Positions 10,646 to 21,928 of a DNA stretch of 64,000 nt are shown here, piece after piece. The translations under genes were made by a program, and so were the position numbers. The notes beneath the pieces are model-generated. The model was not told the DNA's origin. It did no database searches and saw nothing but the letters and a program-made list of their open reading frames with translations. The stretch is from Blattamonas nauphoetae. Taxonomy: Eukaryota > Preaxostyla > Oxymonadida. Within the stretch, counting starts at the first letter, position 1. Each line of letters opens with the position of its first letter. The stretch covers positions 124,001 through 188,000 of the forward strand of contig JARBJD010000012.1 of assembly GCA_033064195.1 (NCBI GenBank). Reading direction: 5' to 3'.

Positions 10646-12220
10646 TTAATGAGAATATCTGCTGTTCCATGGGACCTCTGGTGACCACGGCTCAGTTCGA
10701 TGAGCTTTCGAAGCCAAGTCCATTTTTGCTTGCTGAAAAGAGAAAAATATCCAGAAACAGGAATTAATCACGCAAACCATCACCATTTGCGCAGCCTTTC
10801 TTCTGCGCTCCTCTTTCTCTTTTTCTTGAGCTATCTTGCGTCTCTTCTCGACAACTTCAGGTAGCTTCTCATATCGGCGCCAGGTATCCCGAATCATCTC
10901 TCCACGAGATTGCTCAGCTCTTCCACCAACACTCAGCCGAGAAACAAGCCAGTCCACCCCTGATTTAGTCGATTTCGACGGTGGGGCAGACTGACTTCGA
11001 TTAACTCCGACACTAACCCCCTTCATCTCCCCACTATCCCGCTCCTTTCTTCCTTGTGGTATCCGAGATTCTCGTTGTGTTGGTATCGCTGATTGTGAAC
11101 GTCGATATCCTCGTGGTTCTGTGATTGTTGGATCTGGTTGTCTCGGGCGAGTTGTCATTGGAGGTCGAGGTGGCTTTGAAACAACTCTCTCGTTTCGAAT
11201 CGTTGATATGGATTTCGTTGCAGCGGATTCACGCAGTGATTCCTTTCGAGCCAAATTTCGTTCTTTTCGTTCTTTTTCTCGTTGTGCGATTCGTTCAAAT
11301 ACAGTCATTCCTTTTGTGGAAGATGCTGGATTTTCACTCCCTTTCCTTTTTGGAGTTGGGACTTGCGAGGATTTTGGTGATATTGGGAGAGGAGGAGAGT
11401 CGGAGACTGTGCGTTGCGGATGGCGGGCTGAAGGAGGGACAACAGGAGATGAAAATGGAGAAGTAATCCGACAATAGGAATTTTGCTCTGGATAAGCATG
11501 AGGTTCGTCATTCTCCTCTTCCAAATTCTCAATTTTGGAGATGTCTCGTTCAACAGCGTTCATCATCACGTGAAGAGATGACAAGACTTTCATCAATGTG
11601 GCTTTCCGCTTCTCTCCCATCGGTAATCCTGTGGAGACGTTTTGCATATCATACAATGCTTGTAGTAAGACACTATCGCCACTCTGAGATGCTGATTCTT
11701 CGTCATATTGCGGTTTGGGAGAATATTGTGAGAAGAGAACTTGGGGTGAAGAGAGAGATTGAGTTGATGCTCTGGATCCTTTCGCGTCGTCTCGCATAGT
11801 CTGAGAAAGAGGTTCGATGGGGAATATAGACTCGCGGGAGGATTGTTTCAAATTCAAAGAACTGGAGAGTATTGTGCGAGTGTTTGGATGATGTGTGGAG
11901 GGTATTGGCTCTTCGATCTGATCTTCTATCATGGTGTCTTCGCTTTGAGACATGTTTGGGATGTCGTCGATGAAAGGATCTGAACGAAACTGGTTGACGA
12001 AATGACGTCCTGTCGGATTCCTCTTTTTCTGACGTTCCAACATCTTCTCTCTCCATCTCCTTGACAACTCAAGAGACGTAACGAATCTGTCTTCGTCCCG
12101 ATTTGTTGAGAGTGGGACTGATGGTTCACTTTCCATTTCTGCTTGAATCAGTGGGTTGTCAAAATTCAGACGAGGGATATCAAGAAGTGAAGCCGTAACC
12201 GAGGTGTTTGTCTCTTCCAT
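10646..12220 (-). CDS. Ser/Arg-rich coiled-coil protein, unrecognised
   Basis: Exons 12220-10784 and 10732-10646 flank a 51-nt intron (10733-10783) that is a multiple of three and lacks stops; the unspliced frame is also open. The spliced product is 507 residues. It is rich in Ser, Pro, Arg and Glu, with a basic helix MTVFERIAQREKER and a C-terminal helix of KEKEERRRKAAQ type followed by a short tail. The style resembles cytoskeletal or microtubule-associated proteins, but no domain is recognised. The start used is the first true ATG. It is convergent with the kinase gene, 286 bp away. Confidence 0.6.
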   Translation of the reverse strand: MEETNTSVTASLLDIPRLNFDNPLIQAEMESEPSVPLSTNRDEDRFVTSLELSRRWREKMLERQKKRNPTGRHFVNQFRSDPFIDDIPNMSQSEDTMIEDQIEEPIPSTHHPNTRTILSSSLNLKQSSRESIFPIEPLSQTMRDDAKGSRASTQSLSSPQVLFSQYSPKPQYDEESASQSGDSVLLQALYDMQNVSTGLPMGEKRKATLMKVLSSLHVMMNAVERDISKIENLEEENDEPHAYPEQNSYCRITSPFSSPVVPPSARHPQRTVSDSPPLPISPKSSQVPTPKRKGSENPASSTKGMTVFERIAQREKERKERNLARKESLRESAATKSISTIRNERVVSKPPRPPMTTRPRQPDPTITEPRGYRRSQSAIPTQRESRIPQGRKERDSGEMKGVSVGVNRSQSAPPSKSTKSGVDWLVSRLSVGGRAEQSRGEMIRDTWRRYEKLPEVVEKRRKIAQEKEKEERRRKAAQMVMVCVINSCFWIFFSFQQAKMDLASKAHRTEPWSPEVPWNSRYSH

Positions 12221-12383
12221 TTGTCTCAAACAATCAAACCGATGAAACGAACATAATGATCAGACTCACAATAAAGAAAATCCAAACCCAATTCGAGTGA
12301 ACAATGCGTAAAGAAGATAAAAGATGCTGGTTATCTTCAAACCAATAGAATTAATAAATTAAGAGAACGCCAGCGGAAAAATA

Positions 12384-12875
12384 ATCATGGCACGAGTGGA
12401 CTTTCTGGGCCAAAGGTGATCGAGGGGTGTTGTGACTTTAGTGTTCAACTAGGCTATTCTCTCGTAATAATGTGACAGATAAAGTTGAAAATCCGTATTC
12501 GTTTTGAAATAGTGTGCATAGTGTCGAGATCGTCTCAGAGGATGTGATGATCATTCGATCATGTTTGATGAGGTCGATCGGCGAACTATATCTCTTCATC
12601 TTTACGCTTTCTTGAATCATTTCAACATTATGACTGGTATTTTGAGATTTTTTTTCAAAACATTGCGATTGATCATGATTTATCGTGAAGTGACAATCTA
12701 CTGCAGTTCTCCCTTCAAGACACCAATTTTTGGGAAGTGAACGTGCGGCGCGTTTGGCCTAGCGGTAGCCAACCCCTCTGTCGACTGTTGTGCTCGGGGT
12801 TCGACTCCCGCCGAGCACAACTTTTTTGCCACTACTTAGAGTTTTTTGGCCCAGAAAGTCCACCCTTGCCATAAT
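12384..12875. mobile_element. inverted-repeat element (MITE/SINE-like) with a tRNA-like core
   Basis: A 31-bp arm at 12384-12414 and its inverted copy at 12845-12875 differ at about three positions and share GTGGACTTTCTGGGCC. Between them lie about 430 bp with no coding sequence and, near the right arm, a tRNA-like segment. It fills the gap between the coiled-coil gene and the CPSF-A family gene. Target duplications are not clear: the arms end at similar AT-rich sequence. It may be a non-autonomous DNA element that captured a tRNA-like sequence, or a repeat with another role. Confidence 0.5.
12743..12819 (+). pseudogene. tRNA-like sequence, probably not a working tRNA
   Basis: It has a good A box (TGGCCTAGCGG, 12755-12765) and B box (GGTTCGACTCC, 12798-12808) at tRNA spacing and a T run at 12822-12827. 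The 5' acceptor strand pairs with the 3' strand only in the first four positions, and the anticodon arm does not close. The 3' half can instead form an 11-bp hairpin, GTTGTGCTCGG with CCGAGCACAAC. A decayed tRNA or a SINE-type pol III promoter fits better than a functional tRNA. Confidence 0.5.
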
Positions 12876-12911
12876 CATAACTAAGTGGATCATTTTCATG
12901 AACGAATCTGA

Positions 12912-15900
12912 TCATGGACCGAAAGAATGGACAGGAAGCGTTTGTGTGGGTGTGGGGAGGGGGGTAGATTGGATAGGGTTAGGAGTGTGATGGCTGCTAT
13001 GAGTACGATCTTCTGAGGCGTGTGGTTGACCCCAATCTCGATCGTCTTGAGCAGACAAGAGAGGGCGGAAGGGGGAGTGATAGAGGGCGTTGCTGTGAAT
13101 GACAGGGCGGGTGGGGTTGGAAGGCAGGGAGATATTCTCAGAACTCCCTCTGGACGACTCCAGCTCGAACTGTTGGTGAGAATATCTTGCTTTCAGGCGA
13201 TACCGAACAATCGAGACAATCGTGTCGTGGGCACGCTTCATAGTGTCGGGAGTGATGATTCTGAGAGAAGAGGGCAACAGACTAAAATTGACAGGGAGTG
13301 GGGACAGTCCTTGGAGCACAGTCAGATCAAAATATCGCCCAACACCGAAATCTGGGAAGAGGGGCTGAATTGGGGGGAGTTGTTGCGAAGATCCCTGTGT
13401 TGGAGGAAGGGATGGGCTTGAAGGGGGCAGGGCAAGAGATATCGGAGTGAGTGACGGGACAAATGAAGTTGTGGAAGACCCACCGGCCGTTCCGAGCGGA
13501 CTCAGCAAGTTGTCCGACTCGGACGACATCAGATTTCCACTCCACAGGCCTCTGTTTCCACCCATTGCTGCCATCGCCCCTAATCCCAACGGGGGTGAGT
13601 TCATTTGTACCATCTGCTGGTCATTCTTGTCCTGCTGGCTGTGATTCTGCTGCACGAGACTCGCAAAGTACTGGTCCCACGCAGCCGACTCCCTGTTGTC
13701 GAAAGATGAGAACAAATTCCGCTGATGGTGGATCCAGAACGCCCCAAAAGAGAAAGGCGGCATGCTCAGAGCGTACGTTCGGAGAGTGATTGCAGCATCA
13801 GGGATGTCGGTGAGGCGGATGGGGATGAGGCGGTGGAGGGCGCCTGAGTGAGACAGGAGGAAGCACGGAAAGACCGTCGGCCGACGTAGCTCCGATGTCC
13901 AATTGAGGTCCATCACAACAGACTTCACTTGGTCGGCGAAGGTGAGGAGAGTGTTGTACATGTCTGGGTCGATCGGGGTGCGCGAGGACGGGAGGAGGGC
14001 AGACGGAGAGAGGGAGTGGATGTTGTTCCCTTTGCTTTTCACTTGGTTCACAACATTTTGAAGAGCACTGATGAGATGCAACTTGAGTCGATTAGTGGCG
14101 ATGGCTGTCTTGCTCGACGCTGGAATGACTTGGAAGACGGGTGTAGAAAGCGTGAGAGTGAAGGAGAGCACGAGTGAGTGAGTGTTCTTGGTTGGTTTCG
14201 TCAGCCTGCAGAGGTCATTCGAGATGAGAGAATAGATCGACACGTTCCCATCAACAATAACACACAGCGCAGACTGCTCCAGAAAAATGGTGTGCTCCAC
14301 AATCGACGATTCCAGAATGTGGGTAAGGATCTCCGCTTTGATTGCACTGATCGTGTGTGTCGCAATCTCAATCCCAGGAAGTGGCTCGTTCGGAGTGAGC
14401 TGTTTCGTGGAGATGAAATTCTCCAGTTCCACCAAATCTCGTTGAGGAGGGACTGTGAGACGAGGCGGTGGTGGTTTCGATGGGGCAGGTTTGAGTCCAG
14501 GCGGTTCGATGGGAGTCTGAGGTGTCGGTGTCCGCTCCTGGAGACGGCAGTTGAGGGGGATGAAGGCGTCGCGTGTTGGAGTGATTGGGTAGTCATCCGG
14601 TAAAGACAAGTCGATCACAGCCACACCGCACGGAGAGTGAACGAGAGAGAGACGGTATCGCACAAATCGGTAGAGCGACGGAGGAAGTTGGGTGTACACC
14701 GACGACTGCCAAGCTTCGAGATCGGTCGGGCGGAAGTTGGGGATGTGGGGGACCCCGGTGGGCGGGTGGAGGGGGATGATGGCGATGTTGGTGATGTTCG
14801 AGACGGTGGTGAAGAGAGAGAGCACGCGGGACTCGATTGTGCCGGTGCAGATGAGACTGTTGGGAGACGTCGTCTGTGTTTCGTTTGATTTTGGGTTGAT
14901 GTGGAGAATCGAGCAATGAGTTTCGGATGTAGTTCGATCCAACTGACACGAACACGACTCCAATTCTCCCTCCTCCCTCTCGTCCTTTCCGTCCATCACT
15001 CTGAACCCGATCGTGAACAGGTTTTTTCCATTCAAAATGAACAGTAAAGAGGGCTGTCCAACCACATTCTGGATTGGGCCCGCGAGTCGGATTCTTTTGA
15101 CCGGAATGGCGCGGATGTTCAAAACCCGAAATCCGTCGTTTTCGATCCCGAGACCAGTTGGGTCGGGGATGGAGATGGCAGTGTTGTTGGTGATCACATC
15201 CATCGGAGTGAGCTGCTCCCTTTCCAACGCGAAGATGAACACGTCTGACTGACCATCCACTGTCTCTGACGAATGGGCGGTGTGCGGTGCTCCGGCCACC
15301 GCGATGAGAGGAACCTGATATTCCGACCAGAGCACACCCGGGTTTGTTAAGGGGGAGTTTGGAGGGATGGGACTCAACTTCTTCTTTGGGTCTTTGACTG
15401 TTGTGACCAGGTCGCGTTCTCTTTCGTTGATCAACGAGAGCAATCGGGGGTGTTGGGCAGTAAAAGAGGTCACCTGTGTGAATGTATACAGCGCTGACGT
15501 CGGGTTATTCACAGCTGTCGGCGTGAGAGGGATCGTGTTTAACTCGATCTGCCCAACTTGTGTTGTGGTGCCTGTTATGTCGTACAGCAATACTTTGTAA
15601 ACGTACTCCCCACCAACGTCTCCGTCCTGACAGCTCCGAGAGCATGTCTCACAGAAACCGGTTGAATCGGAATAACACAGTTCGCGGTTCGTGAACTCGT
15701 TGGTCATCGTCGAGATGTGAGTGGACCCATAGCGGTAGGGCTCGTGTTTGGAGCGAGACGCGAGTTTGGCAAGGTCGGTGAAAGGAACGCCTTTCGAGTC
15801 GACAATTGGCATCGAGCCTGGCGATATGAGATCAGACGACGGGACGGGGAAATCAGTGATTCCTTCGGAAGCCATGTGTGTGGCTGTCTCGACAGCCTCT

Positions 15901-18900
15901 CTGAATGGAAGATAGACAGACATGGATGAGGATGCCGAGTGAGTGTCCGGGGATTGATTGAACTTGAAGATTGGGTGGAGTGCTGGAGAAGACGGGGCTA
16001 TTGACGAGGACAGACCATCGTCGACCAACTTTGGCTTCGGCTTCTTCAATTCCTGAATAAGCATCGCCACACATCCCAACTCCGGGACTGCAGCGAGGCT
16101 CAGCGGAGGGGGGACGGAGTGTGAGAGAGGATTCATGGAAGGTCGTGAATCGATCGTCCCAAAGGTCAGTTGATGGTCCAAATTCCCGATCCACACGTGC
16201 GATGGAGAGTTCTGCTGTGGAGGAGCGTCAGGGGTGGGGTCTGGGACACCAAGCGCATAGTTGAAGAAGTGTTCCCGTTCTCCTCTGTATGCAAGCGAGA
16301 GGGAGTCGTCTGACACATTCATTGGAAGGAACTGGCTGAGTCCTCCGTCCCAATGCAAAACTGAGGTCTGAAGAGTGGCCAAATTGTTGTCCCAATCACA
16401 CGCAAACGAGTTGTCTCCAACCAAATAAATGCAAATCCCATCGTCGATGATCTCGAGAGGCTTCTTCCCAAATTGGACAGACGTTATTTCGGGGAGGAAG
16501 GGGTAGAGCGGGTAGATTGGGACATAGCTTGGGTACTGTTCGAGTTTTAGTGATGACAACGTTGGAGGCACGAGGAGAAGCGAGTGGAGTGGAAAGATGG
16601 CTGTGTGCAGGCACCCGTCTTGTGTTGAAACCATCAGCATTGCACATTCGTGCTCGGAGTATGCATAAAGGGGCATGTTCTCAGCATACGGAAAATGAGA
16701 GATCTTCGCAAACTCGGCTTCGATCTGCTGCTGCGTACGATGAGTGTGGAAGGGGTTCGCCTTGATTCCTCTCATTCCACGCGCCATTGTCAGAAGGCGG
16801 GGGCAGACGGGGACTGACGTGAGATCGATATCAAACAGCCGAGTCATCAGGATGGAAGGATCGCGGTGGTTGAACACGTACAAGCCTTCCCCATCGTTCA
16901 ACTCCAAGAACCGCTCCATTGGCTGGATCTGAATGTCCAGATTTGGCTTCGACACGTGCTTCCTCACAAAACGGTTGAGCGGCTTGAGATCTGCCTGCCG
17001 CCACTGCTGAGAGTGTTTGGGCTGTTTGTAAAGGGATTCCACAAGTTCCGGCCTGATCATAAAGATGCACGGTGGGTCTGCTGTTCCAATCATCACAAAA
17101 CACTCTTCACAAATCAGCGCCGACTCGATCACCACAACCTTCGACGGAAACCGGAGTGTGGAGGAATGAGACAAGATCGCGGGGAGTTGGCCTCGGGGCG
17201 AATTTGGGGCGGCGGGACGAATTCGGCTTGGGCTCCAATAAAGCGAGAACACAACCTGTCCCGAGGAGGCTATTATCGAGTTGCCGGAAATAGCTGCGTA
17301 TTCGAGCTGGAGGCGATGATCAGACGGAACGAAGGCATCGTCGTTCTTTGTGAACACTCGAGGAACAACCCAGTCGAGCATTGTGGATTTGCTGGGAACT
17401 ATCGGAGTGAGAATCTGTTTTGGGTGCAGGGCGTCTGGGTTGGGTGTGGAGTACACGATGGTGGAGAGGACTCGACAACCAGCAGTCGTGACCTGGCCAA
17501 GTCCACCGTGCACTTCCTTCAAAGCGAGAGTTGGGGTTCGGGTATCAAGGCCAAGCGGGGTGGCGTCGATGGGATCAACAGAAGTCGGCGAGATCGCAAA
17601 GAAAATTGAGCGATGCTTCGTCATTCTCGAATTTACGTCGCGTGCGAGGATGAGAGAATGATGGAGAGCTCCTGTGAAAAGACGGGTGACAAATAATCGT
17701 GGAATTCGCTCAAAAAAGTACCCTCGCGCAAGGCTGATCAATCTGAATCCATAATTCAACTTTTGGAACGATCCTGAGCCATCTTGGCCAGCTGTCAGGA
17801 GTATCGTGTCGTTCACGGGAAATGTGCGGTTATCAGGAAAGGGCATGCCAATAGCACGTCGGAAGGTTGTTGGATTCAAGGTTATGTCTTCATCGAATGG
17901 GACATCTCGAAAAACACCCGTCTCAAGGTTCACGATCATTGGGGAATAGTGGATGGACGAAATGAAGACCATAGATGATCCTTTGACGAGTTCCGGTGGG
18001 TCTGTGTGACGGATGCCAGGGGCATGTCCTTGGACCTGTTTGGAAGGCTTTGGGAAGATCCACCGGAGTCCGTTGAGAACAGTCAAGTTTGAGATGAATC
18101 TGTTTGGAAAAAACATTCGCTGCACCTTTCCCTTTGTAATGCAAAGCAAATGGGAACCGCCACCAATGAATAGATAAGTGGGCATCACTTTTCTGAGATT
18201 CTGATGTCGCTTGGATTTGTGGCGTGATACAGGGGTTGTTGGAGGAGCGTGATCCTTTTTGGAGCTATTTGAGAAGGACTGTGTGAATAACACACATGTT
18301 GGGAGGTCCACGAGGGAAGGAACCAGAGGAAAGACGATACAAAGAAGTGTGTCGAAAAAAACTGTGATAGAAACACAAGAAAAGATCGCAAATGGGATGA
18401 ATGACATGGAAGACGACGATTCTGTCACAGAATAATGAGTGTACGCACCAGTGGGCATACGATGGTGAGATTCTGTGAATGCCAAGAATATTGGTTGTTT
18501 CGTGTTTCGTAGCCGAACATAAGGGTGCTCAGGACGGTTTATTCTGTGAACAGCAGAAAGAGGTGAAGAGGAATGAGTGAAGTTCAGATGGTTGGGTGTA
18601 GTCTCCTCTGCTTCAGAATCTGGCGATTCAGGACAATGAATGTGTGATGGTGATGTTGATCTCGAGTCAAATGTGGCAGCATCAGTGTCTGTGTCATCTT
18701 CTTCGGGAGTGAGAGGTTGGGTTTCGTGTTGGCGAAGAGGAGATGAAGTGGTGTGGCGCGGACGAGTCTCATTAGTGGGATGTGGTGAACCCGTGTCTTG
18801 TGTTGATTCTGATTCATCAAGCCTGTGGAATCCAATGGTTTGTGTTGATTGAGCAGATGCTGTCGGTGCATGACGAAATTGAGGGCGGGAAAGGAGTTCC

Positions 18901-20385
18901 TTCGCGAAGGATCGATGGCTTGAGATTTTCTTCATTTGACGAGTAGTTGAGCCTGACAGTGTGGAGTAGAGATTGTCAATGTTCATAGCTGGCAAAATGC
19001 GAGAGGATGACGGGTGGAGAGAACACAATGCAAACATATCGAGTGACTTCGAACGTTGAGTGAAATTGTACAGAATCGAAAGGCATGAAACAGAATGTGG
19101 AGTGTCACAGAGCACAAGGGCTGTACAACAGTGCAGGGGGGCAGGGTAGAAAGGAGAGGACGATTGTAGTGATTCGAGACATGCTTGCTGAGATAGAGAA
19201 TGAAGATATGGTGGGTGAACAGGCTGCGTTGCTACAATCGGTGGAGGGTAATTTGGAAACGATGGAAAGTTCATAGATGATGTAAGGGTGAAGTGACGAA
19301 TCCTGTTCACCACATTTTGGAGGGAGATAGACGGCTTCGTCTGAGATGAATTGATCGGATTCGGATGAGTGTCCGGGGTTTCTGTAAAGACAAAAGTAGT
19401 TGACTCCGCAAGGATGACTTTAGGTGGAGGTGGGAGATGCACAGAGCGTTCCACAACACCTCTTTCATTCAAGACTGGAAGATTGTCGAGCTTCCATTGT
19501 TCTTCGAGTCCACATTTCATCACAAACTGAATATCATCTGAAAGTCCCAAGTTTTTGTAGAGCACCATCAAAGTTTGTGGGGTTTTATCTTTCAAAGCTT
19601 GAATATATGCCGCTGGAAGTCCATCGAAGCTAATTCCAACTTCAATGCTTTCATCCACAATACAGATCAAACGAACAGAAATTTTCGGGACTAAGGGAGA
19701 TTGATTCGATGAGGGATGGGGATTGGCTGAGTTTGGCCGAACAACACTGTAGAATAGTGGTGATTCGCGAGACGATTGGACTTCGTTTGTCAACCATGTG
19801 AAAGACTGCAAGCAAATCGATAATAACAAGGTCATACTGTTGAAACCGAAAATGTGCGAGGATGGTCGATGTTGAATGTTTCCTTTAGAGCATCTGTGAG
19901 AGAACCAGCCGCGAGCGAGAGGAATCGTCCATCATTCCATTGGACAAGGAGCCATTCACCACCTGTCGTCAAGATAAAGAGGCAGTCCAAGCTAAAAAAG
20001 ATAATGTGATCGAGATGAGAGACCTATGAGGTTGTGGACTCAGACAGAGCGATGCGATAGGTTTGTAGATGTCTCGATGATCATAGAAAGTATAATTATC
20101 TTGAGCGACGTCATAAACAAAAATAGAAATGATGCTATGCTGAAAAATGTCGAATAAAAATGAATTGGCGAGAATGTGCCAAAAAAGAAAATAAACTTTG
20201 GCAATGATGACGCAGTCCATATTTTGGTTCAAAAATCGACCAACAACGAGTGATGTAATGGCTGTTGGAAATGAAAGCGACTCAAGGAGATAGAAGTCTT
20301 GATTGGAATATGTTTGAGATGGGGGTTTGTTGAGCGGGTCGATGTGACGTGGAGAGAACTTTGGAGGGATGGTGGATTCAGTCAT
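12912..20385 (-). CDS. giant CPSF-A/DDB1/SF3B3-superfamily multi-propeller protein
   Basis: Exons 20385-20197, 20139-20024, 19991-19838 and 19805-12912 (introns 57, 32 and 32 nt) encode about 2,450 residues. The first 200 residues match the MMS1/DDB1 N-terminal propeller pattern: VVGRF, then VIIAK, SIISIFVYDV, DCLFILTTGG and VGISFDGL. Towards the C-terminus, VPLIAVAG, SDVFIFALE, LLFILNGKNLFTI and ALHRLIPIRLTDI follow the CPSF-A order. Members are CPSF160 (mRNA 3' processing), SF3B3 (splicing) and DDB1 (ubiquitin ligase adaptor); I cannot choose among them. It is about twice the usual length because of Ser/Pro-rich inserts. A hydrophobic stretch near 18,250-18,430 is odd for this family and may be an unrecognised intron. 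Confidence 0.72.
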
Positions 20386-20606
20386 TGAGGGAGACGAATT
20401 AACACAACGTCACGACAAATGAAGTGATGTCAGGTGATCAGTGCTGAGAGCCGTGGATGCGATGATGATGTGCCCACCATTTTCTTGTTTGTCATGATGT
20501 TCGAATGAAAACAGCAGATCTAGATAGTTTTTAATCTTTTTTCATTAAACAAATCGATTTTTAAGATCCTCATCCTCACAAGACAGCGAGAAAGATCTTT
20601 CTTGCG

Positions 20607-21905
20607 ATGAATATCGTTCTTCTGATCGTTGCCACAGTCATCCTCGTGATATTCATTTTCCTGGCGATCTCACGGGGATTTATGGATTCAGCATCCTTTA
20701 CTTTCTTTTGCATCGCACTTGCCATCTTCGTTCTTTCTCCGTTGGGTATAGTTGGTGCAAGGTCTGTCCTCATACACATTCCTCACGTTTTATATCATAT
20801 TTATCTCACTTTATCTCAGATACGGACCAAAGGGAAAGGAACCTTTCTTAATTTTCCTACTCATCTACTATTTCACATTTTTCACGATCCTGGGCGTCTT
20901 CGTCATCTTCTCGCTATTCTACAACTTTGGAGATAATCCTGTGACTACGGCCATTCAGGGATATGTGATGGCTTTTGAAGCTAGTATTCGCCTCTGGATT
21001 TCATCAGCTGGAATCCTATCCTCGTTCCTTTCAATCATCTTCCAGACACCACTTCTCGCTGGGATCTTACTCGCAGTTTTCCTCTCTCTAATCATATTTT
21101 CAATGGGTCTAGCAGTATACTTGATGGGTTATCGCCCATTTTTGAAAGCGAACATCATCTTTGGGTCAGCGATCATCTTCATTGCCGGAATTGTCCTCTC
21201 TGTGTTCTCTGTTCAGTTTGGAGATGACCTTGACTTTGGAGGGAGTCTTTCTTTTCTTGATGTTATTCTGACGGTCGTCGGTGTTGTTGTTTGTGTCGCA
21301 GCGGTGGCAGGAACCATCTGCGGAATCTTCATCGTGAAGTGTTTTATGGGGCTTCATATATACTTCGTGGTTCTTGTTGTGCTGATGGGACTGCTTATTG
21401 TGATCGGTCTTGTGGTGATTGTGTTTCCAGGAATCTTCTGGGTAATGCTGGCAGAATCCCTCACAGAAGGTTGTACTGATCTGACCGGATCTGAATGTCT
21501 GTTTCTTCTTCTCCATATCATTCTCATTATTTCTATCTTTCTTATGGATTTAGATTCTAAAGTGTGCGAGAAGGAAATGAAAGCTCTTTTTCACTCTTCG
21601 TGCAACTCAACACAAGACCTCATCGACAAATACAACCAAACATATCCCGCACGTGGGGAGTGTTCACTTGCTGACATTCGGAACAAGGTCGTTAACTCAC
21701 ACATTGAGAGTTTGTTAGATGTTGTTGACATGATTGGAATTGGAGCTCTGGGAATTGCTGTGGTCCTTTTATATGTTTCAGTGATTTTATTGATATCGTT
21801 GAACTCCAATTGGGAGGTGTGTTTCTCATTTGATGATTTGTTCAGGCACGGAGACCTCTGAAGATAAACCCTAAAACGGTGAGAAGGCGAGTGCACAGAG
21901 ACTAG
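20607..21905 (+). CDS. multipass membrane protein with Cys-bearing loop
   Basis: Exons 20607-20761, 20820-21496, 21554-21816 and 21846-21905 (introns 58, 57 and 29 nt) give 384 residues. About eight hydrophobic segments precede a roughly 75-residue hydrophilic loop with four cysteines (EGC, VC, SSC, GEC) and NST/NQT glycosylation-type sites. One more hydrophobic segment and a basic tail follow. The 57-nt intron is stopless and in frame, but removing it deletes a leucine-rich stretch from within the Cys loop. Tetraspanin-like large loops are similar, but there are too many membrane segments. The last exon has a GTGAG donor that could instead join the next open region (see findings). Confidence 0.65.
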
Positions 21906-21928
21906 AATTCATTTCAAATCTTTTTTAG

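Noticed and set aside
12743-12819. A functional tRNA
   Set aside because: A and B boxes are good, but neither the acceptor nor the anticodon stem closes, so it is listed as a tRNA-like pseudogene.
13020-19633. Many plus-strand frames of 60-250 codons
   Set aside because: All lie opposite the CPSF-A family exon, which carries the recognisable blocks; they show no family and change with GC content.
20576-20779. Minus frame opposite the first exon of the membrane gene
   Set aside because: It is the antisense of transmembrane-coding DNA, with no ATG context or homology; the plus exon has the splice-supported frame.
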